A stretch of 64,000 nucleotides of DNA from Bacillus sp. FJAT-27264 (GTDB lineage: Bacteria > Bacillota > Bacilli > Paenibacillales > Paenibacillaceae), in contig NZ_MAQW01000001.1 in NCBI RefSeq assembly GCF_001682855.1, forward strand, positions 454,443-518,442, given 5' to 3'. How positions within the stretch are numbered: position 1 is the first letter of the stretch; every line of letters starts with the position of its first letter. Both the position numbers and the translations under genes were made by a program. Shown here piece after piece: positions 44,059 to 52,789 of the stretch. The notes beneath the pieces were generated by a model. It had not been told where the DNA came from. It saw only the letters and a program-made list of their open reading frames with translations, and made no database searches.

Positions 44059-45069
44059 TTAGAGTTTAGAATTACGTAATTCCTCGTAACATTTTTTTAA
44101 TAGCGCTTCTTCTTCTCTCTTTATTTCTCCTAACAACTCAGTTGATCGTATAATACTTCTCCTGTTGCTCTTGAGAGAATATTTCAGCAAAGTGTTCCTC
44201 AATATCAATGAATTATTAATTATTCTTTCTAGATTATATTCTTCTTTAAGATACCCTTCATTTTCCAAATACTTCAATATTAATGATAGTGCTTTTTTAT
44301 GTTCGTAGAATATATGAAATGAAGTCATGTGAAAGATTCTTGGAACGTTTATATATTCATTTATATCTTTGCCGAGTTTAGTATAAACATTATGGAAACC
44401 CAACGCTTCACCCATCATGTAATTTCTTTCTGATCTGTACCTTCTTCGTGTATCTCTTGTATCTATATAATCTGTTAGCAGATCCATAAAATTTCCAATA
44501 TCAAAACTATATTGATCATCAGCTTTTCTAAACTTAATAAGTTTGGCTCCATTAAATGCAAAATCTTCTTCATTAATATTTGAATAAGCTTTTTTAAGTT
44601 CAGCAAATGAAATTTCAGCAAATTCAAATTTCGCTCGAAAAAAATCTGCTACATAAAATATCTCTTTAGATAAATCGTAGCCATAAATAAAAATTGGATG
44701 CGGAAATTTTGATTTTCTATTGTATAAATGTATGTAGGATCCATCAACAACTAGATATATATAATTCTCAAGATTAAGGCAATCAATCAAAAAATATATT
44801 GGATCTTTAACCAACAATTGTAAAGTTGTTAAATGGATATGTTGAACTTCCAACCAAGGACATATTAAAAACCCATTATGTTGAAAAGAAAAGAAATCTA
44901 GCCAAGGTTTTGATGTTTCATTAACCATAATTCGGAGTTGTAAAAAGTTCTGACTAAACCATGGCATATAATTCACTTTATGGCCTTCTAAAATGGATAA
45001 AATTGATGTCTGATGCTGGTACGGGGTAATGAAAGGTGTATCCACAGGAAGGACAATCGATCTTTGCAC
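44059..45069 (-). CDS. Orphan BtrH / C39-peptidase-like protein (tentative)
   Basis: A 336-residue AT-rich protein. The first 170 residues recall BtrH N-terminal / C39-like folds found beside NRPS and peptide clusters. It opens with a VDTPFITPYQHQTSILSIL segment, has HPIFIYGYDLSKEIFYVADF (His-Asp side of the fold) and FAEISFAELKKAY. The usual N-terminal catalytic Cys is not seen; Gln or Ser occupy the region. The C-terminal half is helical and charged. BtrH-like proteins transfer acyl groups in butirosin biosynthesis. No biosynthetic partner is nearby. GTG start at 45069 with a weak ribosome site. Confidence 0.5.
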   Translation of the reverse strand: MQRSIVLPVDTPFITPYQHQTSILSILEGHKVNYMPWFSQNFLQLRIMVNETSKPWLDFFSFQHNGFLICPWLEVQHIHLTTLQLLVKDPIYFLIDCLNLENYIYLVVDGSYIHLYNRKSKFPHPIFIYGYDLSKEIFYVADFFRAKFEFAEISFAELKKAYSNINEEDFAFNGAKLIKFRKADDQYSFDIGNFMDLLTDYIDTRDTRRRYRSERNYMMGEALGFHNVYTKLGKDINEYINVPRIFHMTSFHIFYEHKKALSLILKYLENEGYLKEEYNLERIINNSLILRNTLLKYSLKSNRRSIIRSTELLGEIKREEEALLKKCYEELRNSKL

Positions 45070-45334
45070 TCTATCACCACTTTCTCTTTTTTTCTATTTT
45101 ACATCAAAATAGTAAATAAATACATTTATTTATACCCTTTAAAATTGTATTATTTCCATTATATCCATTAAATTGTATCTTAATGTAAATAATATACGTT
45201 TATAAAATCATTATTTAAATTCTTGATTACTCTCTTTCAAAGCATACGGCAGATGTAACGCTTATCATTAAATATTAACTTGCCTCTTAGATCGTCTTAA
45301 AACACATTCTCTTCAAACGAGACGAGAAACAAAC

Positions 45335-45800
45335 CTATTTGAGCCATGAACGAATGGAAAGCAGCGTCAGAAAGCCAAGAATATTGATCGCTGTTTTTCA
45401 TAGCTAGTGGCCAGACGTCAATAGGTTTTCACTTTATTGAAAAAGCATTCGATCAAATGACGCTCTTTATACGTTTCAGTATCTACACGTTTACTTTAGC
45501 CGCCAATAGCGATTGCGTTTACTTGGGATAACCCGAGTGACCGCTTGGCTAGCATTGGTATCGTAGGCACGATCCGCTAACACTTCGCCCGGGCAGATGT
45601 CAGCTCATGAAGAAGGCGATAGCTGGTGAACGAATCGTGAGCTTATTCCGGCGTCCATTCGAAACGCAGCGGATAGCCGAGCGCATCACCATGGTATGAA
45701 TTTTGGTGGTTAATCCTCCGCACGAACGTCCGATGGCGACATGCTTCAGGATTTCATCCCAATTGTTTGCTTTTTGCAGCCACCAGAAAAAAGCTGTAGG
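45335..45800 (-). pseudogene. Degenerate IS5-family (IS427-like) transposase
   Basis: Pieces of one transposase are readable leftward in three frames: KHVAIGRSCGGLTTKIHTM, then DALGYPLRFEWTPE, then GEVLADRAYDTNASQAVTRV with PSKRNRYW, then TETYKERHLIECFFNKVKTY and RLATSYEK, then LTLLSIRSWLK ending at 45335. The DDE Asp (ADRAYD) and Glu (RHLIE) are still visible. At least three frameshifts and four internal stops make it inactive. Terminal inverted repeats were not found. Confidence 0.85.
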
Positions 45801-46271
45801 CTGAAGACTAAGAGCCCATTATTTTTAATTATGAGAACCGATAAACTCTAGTCTGTATATTTGCGTTTTTAAAAACCTAATCGTTACGAACTCGAGCGCC
45901 TCAAGTATTATAAATCCTTTATTCTTAACTATCAGACTTACAAGTCCATTACTGTTTATATTTCAATTTGTATAGAAATTTCTCCTGAAGTCTTCTTCTA
46001 TGCTTCTTTTCCATCACAAAAATTAAATCGGACCATCCAATGTGTCCTTCAGTAGTAACTAACCTTAACTCGTTCACCTTCTTCTGTACCAGCATACCTT
46101 TCACCTATCTTTTTGTGATTAGAATAATGAGTACAGGTAAAATTATTGAACCATTCTGCCAAAGTATACGCCTCCCTGATCTGAATCGTTTCCCTAAGAT
46201 GTGGGTAATAATAACGCTATATCAATCTATTTGCATGAATACCCACTTTGAAATGAGGAGCGTCTATCACC
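45801..46271. other. AT-rich region with a phosphatase remnant
   Basis: Apart from the phosphatase fragment described at 45949-46195 (minus strand), nothing convincing is seen. The ribosome site and leader of the bicupin gene lie at the right end. Confidence 0.5.
45949..46195 (-). pseudogene. Remnant of a low-molecular-weight tyrosine-phosphatase-like gene
   Basis: Leftward reading gives FRSG and TLAEWFNN (N-terminal region), RYAGTEEGERVKV, and after a frameshift HIGWSDLIFVMEKKHRRRLQ EKF, ending at TAA 45949. These match the order of segments in Bacillales low-molecular-weight PTP-like proteins (…RSPTAE…, SAGT…ARIKV, WADxIFVMEKKH). The phosphate-binding loop and the C-terminal DIPDxY part are missing or scrambled, so it is a dead copy. 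Confidence 0.6.
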
Positions 46272-47312
46272 ATGACATCTTTCAAATACCAACTTGAACA
46301 AAAAAAACCTCACACCGGCACGGGCGGCGTTTCACGCGGCGCTTCAGTTCGGGATTTCCCCGCTTCCATAGGCCTTGCTGGTGTATCCATGCGGCTGGAA
46401 CCGGGAGGTATGCGTGAACTTCACTGGCATGCCAATGCAGCCGAATGGGCTTATGTCCTCAGTGGCGCCTGTCGTACGACAGTCATCCATCCTGATGGCC
46501 ATACATATATTGATACGTTTGAGCCAGGAGATGTTTGGTACTTCCCGCGTGGTTATGGCCATTCCATTCAGGGACTAGGTCCAGAAGAATGTCACTTTAT
46601 TCTGATTTTTGATAACGGGGATTTCTCGGAGGAACATACTTTTAGCATTACGGATTTCTTAACCCAAACGCCTGACAACATTGTCGCTCAGAATCTTGGT
46701 ATTACGGAAGAACGGGCAGCACAGCTTCCTCAGGGAGAATCGTATTTCGTCAAAGGCCCTGTCCCGAATGACAGTTCCTCGGACGGAACGTATCGCCGCA
46801 ATTCAGAGCTAACCACGACGCACCGTTATCCCTTGAGTGCCAAGCAGCCCCGCCGTGCGCCCGGAGGTGGAACGCAGCGTACGGTAACGGTCGAAGATTT
46901 CCCCATCTCATCCACGATGTCAGGATCACTGATCGAATTGCAGCCGGGTGCACTACGGGAGATGCATTGGCACCCCAATGCGGATGAATGGCAGTATTAT
47001 ATCAGCGGACAAGCTGAAATGACTGTATTTCTAGCGGAAGGTAATTCGGTTACAGAGCAGTTTGAGGCAGGAGACGTCGGTTATGCCCCTATGGGTGCAG
47101 GGCACTATATCAAAAATACAGGCGATGGAGTCTGCCGCGTTTTAATTGGATTCAACAATGCCCACTACGAAGCTATTGATCTGAGCGAATGGCTTGCGGG
47201 CAACCCCGTTGACCTGCTGTCTACAAATCTTGAAATGTCCAGGGAAGAAGCAGAGAAACTTTCGAACGACACTCTTTTCATTGCTCCAGATCAGAAAAAG
47301 AAACGGTCATAA
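46272..47312 (+). CDS. Bicupin of the oxalate decarboxylase family
   Basis: A 346-residue protein with two Mn-binding cupin domains. The first has RELHWHANAAEWAYV (H51, H53, E58) and H97; the second has REMHWHPNADEWQYYISG and the later GAGHYI His. The active-site lid region reads FSEEHTFSITDF, where oxalate decarboxylases have SENST, so the key Glu is conserved. Oxalate decarboxylase converts oxalate to formate and CO2. The N-terminal arm is about 35-40 residues shorter than in OxdC, which may affect assembly. Start ATG 46272 behind GGAG, 11-nt spacing. Monocistronic. Confidence 0.9.
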   Translation: MTSFKYQLEQKKPHTGTGGVSRGASVRDFPASIGLAGVSMRLEPGGMRELHWHANAAEWAYVLSGACRTTVIHPDGHTYIDTFEPGDVWYFPRGYGHSIQGLGPEECHFILIFDNGDFSEEHTFSITDFLTQTPDNIVAQNLGITEERAAQLPQGESYFVKGPVPNDSSSDGTYRRNSELTTTHRYPLSAKQPRRAPGGGTQRTVTVEDFPISSTMSGSLIELQPGALREMHWHPNADEWQYYISGQAEMTVFLAEGNSVTEQFEAGDVGYAPMGAGHYIKNTGDGVCRVLIGFNNAHYEAIDLSEWLAGNPVDLLSTNLEMSREEAEKLSNDTLFIAPDQKKKRS

Positions 47313-47499
47313 TCAACCTATAGTTCTCCCTCATCCCACTCTTGCTTATGCTTCATACACAGAGTGTGCTTTTTCCAATTACGGTTGCCATGGGAATGCA
47401 GAACACGATGCATCAGATGATGGCACATACGGATGTTGGCAAACATTCTAAAGATGCCGCATTTTCAGCACACCCCAACTTTAATGATCTGCTGGAATT

Positions 47500-47543
47500 C
47501 AAAAGGAGTAAAACATCCCTTTTAAGGGTGCTTTACTCCTTTG
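47500..47543. terminator. Terminator between bicupin and SDR genes
   Basis: AAAGGAGTAAA.CATCCC pairs with GGGTG.TTTACTCCTTT around a short loop. It can serve both the + strand bicupin gene and the convergent SDR gene. Confidence 0.8.
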
Positions 47544-47607
47544 TGTTTATCCCTTCTACTTCCGGGGTTCGATAACTTGGAATCAGAACTAATCCATACT
47601 CTGTTTA

Positions 47608-48651
47608 CTAACCCATCTGCCCTTTAATGATCTTTATCATGCTCTTACCTGTTGCTGCAATGGCTTCTTCTGCCGAACGTGGTTTCCATCCAAGCACTTG
47701 CTTAGCCTTTTGGTTACTCGTTGACATATCAAGTCCCAATAGGGATGCTATCATTCTTAATTCAGGTTTAAACAGCGCAATAATACGAAGGACGAAATTA
47801 GGGATTTCTCCCTTGGGCGCGTTCTTAGCATCTCCCCCTAAATGTTTTCTAAGAATATTTGCAACATCTAACATTGAAAGATTCTCTGAAGTAGAGGCAA
47901 TAAACCGCTCTCCATTGGCTTCGGGTCGAGTCATCGCCAAAATATGCAAATCTGCAACATCCCGAACATCTACATAATCCGAATAAATTTTAGGGACAGA
48001 CTTCATTTTGCCTTCTAACATTTGGCGAACACTACTATTGGAATGTGAATAATCATTACCCAGAATAGGGCCCATCACACCAACAGGATTTACTGCTGCA
48101 AGCTCTAACCCATTGCCCTCTTTGCGGATAAATTCCCAAGCAGCTTTTTCAGCGATGGTTTTAGATTTTTGATAAGCATGAATGTCTGCTTCTGTATTCG
48201 ACCAATCTGTTTCGGTGAATGGTCCTTTATGATCTGTATGCCCCACACCAATCGCTCCGAACGCAGAAGTTAGCACAACACGCTTGACACCTGCATCACG
48301 CGCTGCTCTAAGTACACGCAGAACGCCTTCACGAGCGGGCTCAATCATTTCATTCTCATTTTTATATACTTTATTGGGCGTTGGAGAAGCAACATGGATA
48401 ACATATTCCGCCCCTTTAACAGCCTCGTCCCAGTTTTGATCCGAAGATAGATCGGCTTGAATAAATGACAAATCTTCCAGATGAGTCAATCCGCCTGACC
48501 TTAACATACCTTTTACTTCATCTTGTCTGCTCATGGTACGAAGGGTTGTACGCACACGATAATGTTCCTTTAATAATTTCAAAATTATAAAAACAGCGAT
48601 ATAACCAGATCCTCCAGTCACAAGCACTAAAGGTTTATTATTATTTGTCAT
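47608..48651 (-). CDS. Extended SDR, dihydroflavonol-reductase-like aldehyde reductase
   Basis: A 347-residue NAD(P)-dependent reductase of the extended SDR type. The cofactor motif is TGGSGYIAVFIILKLL, followed by VIHVASPTP, a Ser/Thr region in VVLTSAFGAIG and the active-site YQKSK (Tyr-x-x-x-Lys). Members reduce ketones or aldehydes and resemble plant dihydroflavonol reductases and yeast GRE2. ATG 48651 behind AAGGAG. Divergent from a TetR gene, with an operator-like palindrome between. Confidence 0.9.
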   Translation of the reverse strand: MTNNNKPLVLVTGGSGYIAVFIILKLLKEHYRVRTTLRTMSRQDEVKGMLRSGGLTHLEDLSFIQADLSSDQNWDEAVKGAEYVIHVASPTPNKVYKNENEMIEPAREGVLRVLRAARDAGVKRVVLTSAFGAIGVGHTDHKGPFTETDWSNTEADIHAYQKSKTIAEKAAWEFIRKEGNGLELAAVNPVGVMGPILGNDYSHSNSSVRQMLEGKMKSVPKIYSDYVDVRDVADLHILAMTRPEANGERFIASTSENLSMLDVANILRKHLGGDAKNAPKGEIPNFVLRIIALFKPELRMIASLLGLDMSTSNQKAKQVLGWKPRSAEEAIAATGKSMIKIIKGQMG

Positions 48652-48673
48652 CGTAAATACTCCTTCCATTGAC

Positions 48674-48687
48674 GTTACACCTGTAAC
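48674..48687. promoter_or_regulatory. Putative TetR operator between SDR and TetR genes
   Basis: GTTACACCTGTAAC is a 14-bp palindrome (perfect apart from the central two bases) 22 bp upstream of the SDR start and about 80 bp upstream of the TetR start. CCTGTAACAGG overlaps it as a second palindrome. Position fits repression of the SDR gene by the divergent TetR protein. Confidence 0.6.
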
Positions 48688-48766
48688 AGGCTTACACTAT
48701 TCTATATCTGAACATGAGCAGAAACAAGTCAAATCCAATCATCTGTGACAGAATGGAGAATTTGTT

Positions 48767-49300
48767 ATGGCAGTAACAGAGCACTCACAAAACATAAAAA
48801 ATGATACAAAAGAATGGATTACCCTGGCACTGCTAGAACTTTTAAAAACCATAAAGCTCTCGAAATTAACCGTTTCAGAAGTCGTTAAAAAAGCTGGTGT
48901 CAGCCGGATGGCGTTCTATAGAAATTATGAAAGTCTTGAACAAGTATTGGAGGAGTATTTCGAACCTAAATATGCAGACATCTTCAACAAAACTGCTTTC
49001 AAAGAAGATAACGATCAGAAAGTAATTGAATTGACGAATTTCTTCCTTGATCTATCTGATGATTTTCAGACGGCTATTGAAAGTGAGTATATACATTTAC
49101 TGTATAAAATATTTAAAAGTCATATCACTCAACTGTATGATAAGATCATTCCCTTTCCAGACTGGAGCGGCGCGAAACGCAGCTATTGGATTGACTTTAT
49201 GAGTGCGGGTGTTTTTGAGATTTGGGTCATGTGGATAAAAAACGGTCAAAAAGAATCATTAGAGGAGATTACAGCAATGATTCGGTTTTTTCATAAGTGA
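48767..49300 (+). CDS. TetR-family regulator
   Basis: A 177-residue TetR-type regulator with HTH (LTVSEVVKKAGVSRMAFYRN, about residues 33-52) and a short C-terminal TetR_C domain (DhaS/YxbF class). Start ATG 48767, preceded by a weak GGAGAAT site. Divergent from the SDR reductase gene and probably its regulator. Confidence 0.88.
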   Translation: MAVTEHSQNIKNDTKEWITLALLELLKTIKLSKLTVSEVVKKAGVSRMAFYRNYESLEQVLEEYFEPKYADIFNKTAFKEDNDQKVIELTNFFLDLSDDFQTAIESEYIHLLYKIFKSHITQLYDKIIPFPDWSGAKRSYWIDFMSAGVFEIWVMWIKNGQKESLEEITAMIRFFHK

Positions 49301-49406
49301 AGAACAGAGCACCTATCTAAAACTACAAGTTTTAGAGCGATCCTATGCGGGATGAACAGTATGTATGGATTCCTGATCATCCCAGCCCCTTTAAAATCGA
49401 ACACGC

Positions 49407-50588
49407 TCATACACCCTGATCAAGTACACCTGATGCTTCTTTCTTTCCCATTACTATAGAAATCACTGCAAATATAGTTGCAAGTATGACGACTAAACCA
49501 CCGACCCAGCCGATCGACGACAAGGTTAACCGCTCTACAACCACTCCTCCCAGAGCTGCACCCAGGGCAACACCAAGATGGAAGGCGGATGAGTTTAAGC
49601 TCAGTATAATTTCGGTTGATTTAGGAGCCAAAGTTACCAGATAGAACTGTTGTGCAGGAGCAGTTGTCCAAGCTCCAAACATCCAGAGTGCAAGAATAAA
49701 CATGGCACCTATAAAAGTAACCGCAGCGAACGGGAGGAAAAACAAAGCAATCGCGTGAATCAACAGACTGACAATCAGCGTAGGGGCAATTCCCCATTTA
49801 TCAGCGCCATAGCCGCCAACACGCGCTCCAAGAACAGCCATTAAACCCATGCCGAGTAAGACGAGACTAATTGTATTGCTATTGAGGCCAGCATTTTCGC
49901 GTAGTAACGGCGCAATGTATGTGGAAACAACAGAGTAACCGGTAATAAAGAACAAGGACGCTAATAAACCGCTGATTACCTTGAAATCTTTGAGAACAGC
50001 CAATTGCTTGGATAAAGGAGTCGTTTCTTGTCCTGACATTTTAGGTATCGCTTTTACAATTGCAATAATAGGAATGGTGGTGATCATTCCCAGAATTGCG
50101 AAGATCCAGCGCCACCCCATATATTCACCGATTAAGGTTCCTAAAGGAAGGCCTACAACTAGCGCAAGACTCGTACCCATCAAGATCGTGCCAATCGCAC
50201 TCCCTCTTTTCTCTGGAGGCGCAATTTGTGCGGCAATCCCCAAAGCCACTACCGCAAATACCCCCGCGCTCACACCCAAAATAGCCCGCGATATCATCAA
50301 TATAGTAAAGTTAGGGCTCAGGACAGCGATGGCATTACCGATAATGAAGATAAGAAGTGCGATGAACAGCAGCTTTTTCCGATCTGTTTTTGAAGTGAGC
50401 GCAATCAAAATTGGCGTTCCTACCGCGTAGGCTATAGAATACATGGCAACCAATTGTCCAGCCAAGCCAATAGAGACATTTATATCCGTGGCAACCATAT
50501 CTAGAATACCTGTAATAATTGATTCGGCCGTACCGACCACGGTTGCGCCTAATGCAAGCAAGTAAATAATCCATTTGTAGTTCTTCAT
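49407..50588 (-). CDS. MFS transporter, DHA1 (YdhP/AraJ-like) type
   Basis: A 393-residue 12-helix MFS protein with the early GTAESIITGILDMVATDINV segment and motif A variant LTSKTDRKKLLFIALLIF. Exports drugs, sugars or amino-acid derivatives in different members; the substrate is not known. Located 186 bp downstream of a TetR gene on the same strand, and its upstream region holds two operator copies and a small leader frame, so repression by that TetR protein is very likely. Confidence 0.9.
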   Translation of the reverse strand: MKNYKWIIYLLALGATVVGTAESIITGILDMVATDINVSIGLAGQLVAMYSIAYAVGTPILIALTSKTDRKKLLFIALLIFIIGNAIAVLSPNFTILMISRAILGVSAGVFAVVALGIAAQIAPPEKRGSAIGTILMGTSLALVVGLPLGTLIGEYMGWRWIFAILGMITTIPIIAIVKAIPKMSGQETTPLSKQLAVLKDFKVISGLLASLFFITGYSVVSTYIAPLLRENAGLNSNTISLVLLGMGLMAVLGARVGGYGADKWGIAPTLIVSLLIHAIALFFLPFAAVTFIGAMFILALWMFGAWTTAPAQQFYLVTLAPKSTEIILSLNSSAFHLGVALGAALGGVVVERLTLSSIGWVGGLVVILATIFAVISIVMGKKEASGVLDQGV

Positions 50589-50650
50589 GAGAGCATTGTT
50601 CCCCTTTGTTTGTCGAATCTGTTATTTTTATTGTTTGAAAAGATTGAAAA

Positions 50651-50686
50651 TCAGGGCCTTGAAAATTCGATTCTAATAATGAACAT
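50651..50686 (-). other. Possible 11-residue leader peptide upstream of the MFS gene
   Basis: ATG at 50686 lies behind AAGGGGGTG and opens MFIIRIEFSRP, then TGA at 50651. It lies between the operator-containing promoter and the MFS start. A strong ribosome site for such a short frame is unusual and may regulate translation of the transporter. Confidence 0.4.
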
Positions 50687-50701
50687 CACCCCCTTAGTTT
50701 T

Positions 50702-50717
50702 ATCGAACGATCGATCA
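50702..50717. promoter_or_regulatory. TetR operator copy 1 (MFS promoter)
   Basis: ATCGAACGATCGATCA. On the minus strand it overlaps a promoter-like TTGCAA, 18 bp, GATAAA. Same sequence as the copies at 50736 and 51360. Confidence 0.75.
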
Positions 50718-50735
50718 AATCATTGCAAAAAATAT

Positions 50736-50752
50736 ATCGAACGATCGATCAA
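50736..50752. promoter_or_regulatory. TetR operator copy 2 (MFS promoter)
   Basis: ATCGAACGATCGATCAA, 34 bp from copy 1, which is close to three helical turns and would place two TetR dimers on the same DNA face. Confidence 0.75.
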
Positions 50753-50774
50753 TTTGTTCCAAAAAAAGAGCTGG

Positions 50775-51353
50775 TTATACCTTAATAGCATCCCAGCTCA
50801 TTTGAATCATTTTCTCAATGTTTATTGAACTGAACTCATAGGCCCCATTTAAATACTCTTTTCCCATTTCGACAAAAGGTAAACAGGAGTAGGTAACCAA
50901 TAAATTCGTTTCTAAATCCTTAAAATAACCTTCTTTAATTCCCCGCTCAAACAAAGGGTACATCGGCTTAAACACACCACCATTTTGATCCTTGCAGTTA
51001 TTACGTATAAAGGGTGAGTCGATAAACTGCTCCATTAACAAAAAGCTGTCCTTATGATTTAAGATATAATTTGAATAGTTTCGCAGAATGTGCTCGAACC
51101 CCTCTTTTACGGGCGTACTCTCTGTTACACCATGAAACATGAGCTGGTGCATTTGATCCTTGAGCAGAAAATACAATTTGATCAGCATATCCTCTTTGCT
51201 TTCAAAATAAAAATAAATGATCGAAGAAGAGATATTCGCTCTTTTAGCAATTTTTGAGATGGATACTTCAGAAAGGCCACTTTCATTGATAAGTTCGATC
51301 GTAGCCTGATAAATAAGGTTCACTTTGTTTTCGGATTTATTTTTCATACTCAA
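50775..51353 (-). CDS. TetR-family regulator of the MFS transporter
   Basis: A 192-residue regulator with HTH (VSISKIAKRANISSSIIYFY, about residues 25-44) and a YfiR/YcdC-like C-terminal ligand domain. Start at ATG 51353; one operator copy begins 7 bp upstream of it, so autoregulation is expected, and two more copies lie in front of the MFS gene downstream. Confidence 0.9.
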   Translation of the reverse strand: MSMKNKSENKVNLIYQATIELINESGLSEVSISKIAKRANISSSIIYFYFESKEDMLIKLYFLLKDQMHQLMFHGVTESTPVKEGFEHILRNYSNYILNHKDSFLLMEQFIDSPFIRNNCKDQNGGVFKPMYPLFERGIKEGYFKDLETNLLVTYSCLPFVEMGKEYLNGAYEFSSINIEKMIQMSWDAIKV

Positions 51354-51359
51354 AATATA

Positions 51360-51376
51360 ATCGAACGATCGATCAA
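51360..51376. promoter_or_regulatory. TetR operator copy 3 (autoregulatory)
   Basis: ATCGAACGATCGATCAA directly upstream of the TetR start codon, covering the ribosome-binding or +1 region. Confidence 0.75.
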
Positions 51377-51406
51377 TGTCAATAAACGATTTGCAGTCAT
51401 CAAAAG

Positions 51407-51715
51407 TTATACGCCCAATCCCTTACCACCCACAGGCCGAAGTCGAACCGGCTCGACGGCTGCGATTAAAGGCTTCGCGCGCTGAATGACGGCAAGTACT
51501 TCTTCGTTCTTGAGCGAGTCGGCATGAGCCTCAGCATCGCGCCATAGCTCGGTCACCCAGATCACATCAGGATCATCTACGGATTCATTGATAATATAGA
51601 GCTCACAGCTGTCCATATTACCGAGACTCTGGGAAGCCTCCAGCAATAATGAAAGTAGTTCCTCCCGCTTCCCAGGGTGAGCCGTCATTTTGCCGAACAT
51701 CGTAAACTTGTTCAT
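51407..51715 (-). CDS. Antibiotic-biosynthesis-monooxygenase (ABM) domain protein
   Basis: A 102-residue single ABM-domain protein with the YgiN/quinol-monooxygenase-like pattern (FGKMTAHPGKREELLSLLLE, ELYIINESVDDPDVIWVTEL). Such small ferredoxin-like dimers oxidise quinols or act as monooxygenases. It follows the WYL regulator gene by 9 bp, so it is probably co-transcribed with it. Confidence 0.85.
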   Translation of the reverse strand: MNKFTMFGKMTAHPGKREELLSLLLEASQSLGNMDSCELYIINESVDDPDVIWVTELWRDAEAHADSLKNEEVLAVIQRAKPLIAAVEPVRLRPVGGKGLGV

Positions 51716-51724
51716 TTTATCTCT

Positions 51725-52714
51725 TCATCCTTTCTCTTCACCTTTTTGCATCCCTTCATAGTGCTGAAACATTTCCAGACTGACCTCCATCATTCGATCG
51801 ATCAGCATTTGCGGCTCAAGGATTTCAAGTGACCTCCCGAACGGCAGAAGAAAGTACGGCACGTATGACTTTAGCGACTGCTCCTCTAACTGAAAGAGAA
51901 CTTCGCCAGACTGCCTGCGTTCGAGTATTGAATGTCCAAATAACCAGTGCTTGCATATCTCGTTTAGTGCGTGTTCGTGTCCCTGGATCCTTACGATGAC
52001 TTGCATCTCTGCTTCCAGCGGATTGGGAAGTAAAGAACGCAAGAGAAAATCCTTCGGGGAAAAGGCCGCCGGACGCTCAAAGTTGAGATTAGCGGCTTCC
52101 AAGTGAAGAATGCGATCTACCCGAAAGCTGCGAATCTCGCCCCTCAAACGACAAAATCCGACAACGTACCAATTTCCTTTCCAATGCACAATACCGTAAG
52201 GATCAAGGACCCGATGGCTGGAAGACAGACCTCCTCCTTTGGCATAGTCCAACTTCAACGACTCTCCGCGGGCCGCTGACTCCTCTAAGCATTGAAGCAA
52301 CTTAAGCTCTCTACCTTCCGCGGGTGTCTGGATAACTGCTAATCCCCTACTGTGTCTATTTATCCATTCGAGCTGCTCTTCATTGGTGTACCGCTTCAGT
52401 TTATCTACCGCACGTACAAGTGCATCCGTAAACGGATAGCCAGCTTCCTGGGCGAAGACGGATGCATGCACGAGCGCAATCTGCTCTTCGGAATCGAAGA
52501 GCAGCGGGGAATCAATGAACTCGCCAAGTAACCGGTAACCTCCGTTTGGACCGGAATCGGCAATAATCGGGACTCCACTCGCGCACAATGAATCAATACA
52601 TCGGTATACCGTCCGAACATGAATCTCCAATTCGTCCGCGAGTTGTTGTGCCGTTACCCGCTTCCCTGAACGTAGCAGCCATAGAATGGATAGCATATTA
52701 TCTGCTTTGGACAT
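51725..52714 (-). CDS. HTH_11/WYL-domain transcriptional regulator (YafY-like)
   Basis: A 329-residue regulator with an N-terminal winged helix (VTAQQLADELEIHVRTVYRC, about residues 20-39) and a WYL domain (LDPYGIVHWKGNWYVVGFCR, RSFRVDRILHLEAANLNF). It ends in a WCX-like C-terminal domain. WYL proteins sense nucleic acids or small ligands. ATG 52714 is preferred to a GTG four codons upstream. Upstream lies a DinB protein gene on the same strand, 75 bp away. Confidence 0.9.
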   Translation of the reverse strand: MSKADNMLSILWLLRSGKRVTAQQLADELEIHVRTVYRCIDSLCASGVPIIADSGPNGGYRLLGEFIDSPLLFDSEEQIALVHASVFAQEAGYPFTDALVRAVDKLKRYTNEEQLEWINRHSRGLAVIQTPAEGRELKLLQCLEESAARGESLKLDYAKGGGLSSSHRVLDPYGIVHWKGNWYVVGFCRLRGEIRSFRVDRILHLEAANLNFERPAAFSPKDFLLRSLLPNPLEAEMQVIVRIQGHEHALNEICKHWLFGHSILERRQSGEVLFQLEEQSLKSYVPYFLLPFGRSLEILEPQMLIDRMMEVSLEMFQHYEGMQKGEEKG

Positions 52715-52789
52715 GCCATTCTTCACCCCCTAAGGCTTTCTTGAAAAAGCATCTATCTGCCCTTTCTAATAGTTCCATTGTATAGGAAA

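Noticed and set aside
47342..47575. 77-codon + strand frame after the bicupin gene
   Set aside because: It runs straight through the terminator at 47500-47543 and lacks a ribosome site; at most its first half could be an old gene fragment.
50700..50755. GATCGATC clusters considered as a replication-origin or Dam-methylation feature
   Set aside because: They are exact repeats placed at the promoters of a TetR/MFS pair, which explains them better as operators; no DnaA boxes or origin genes are nearby.
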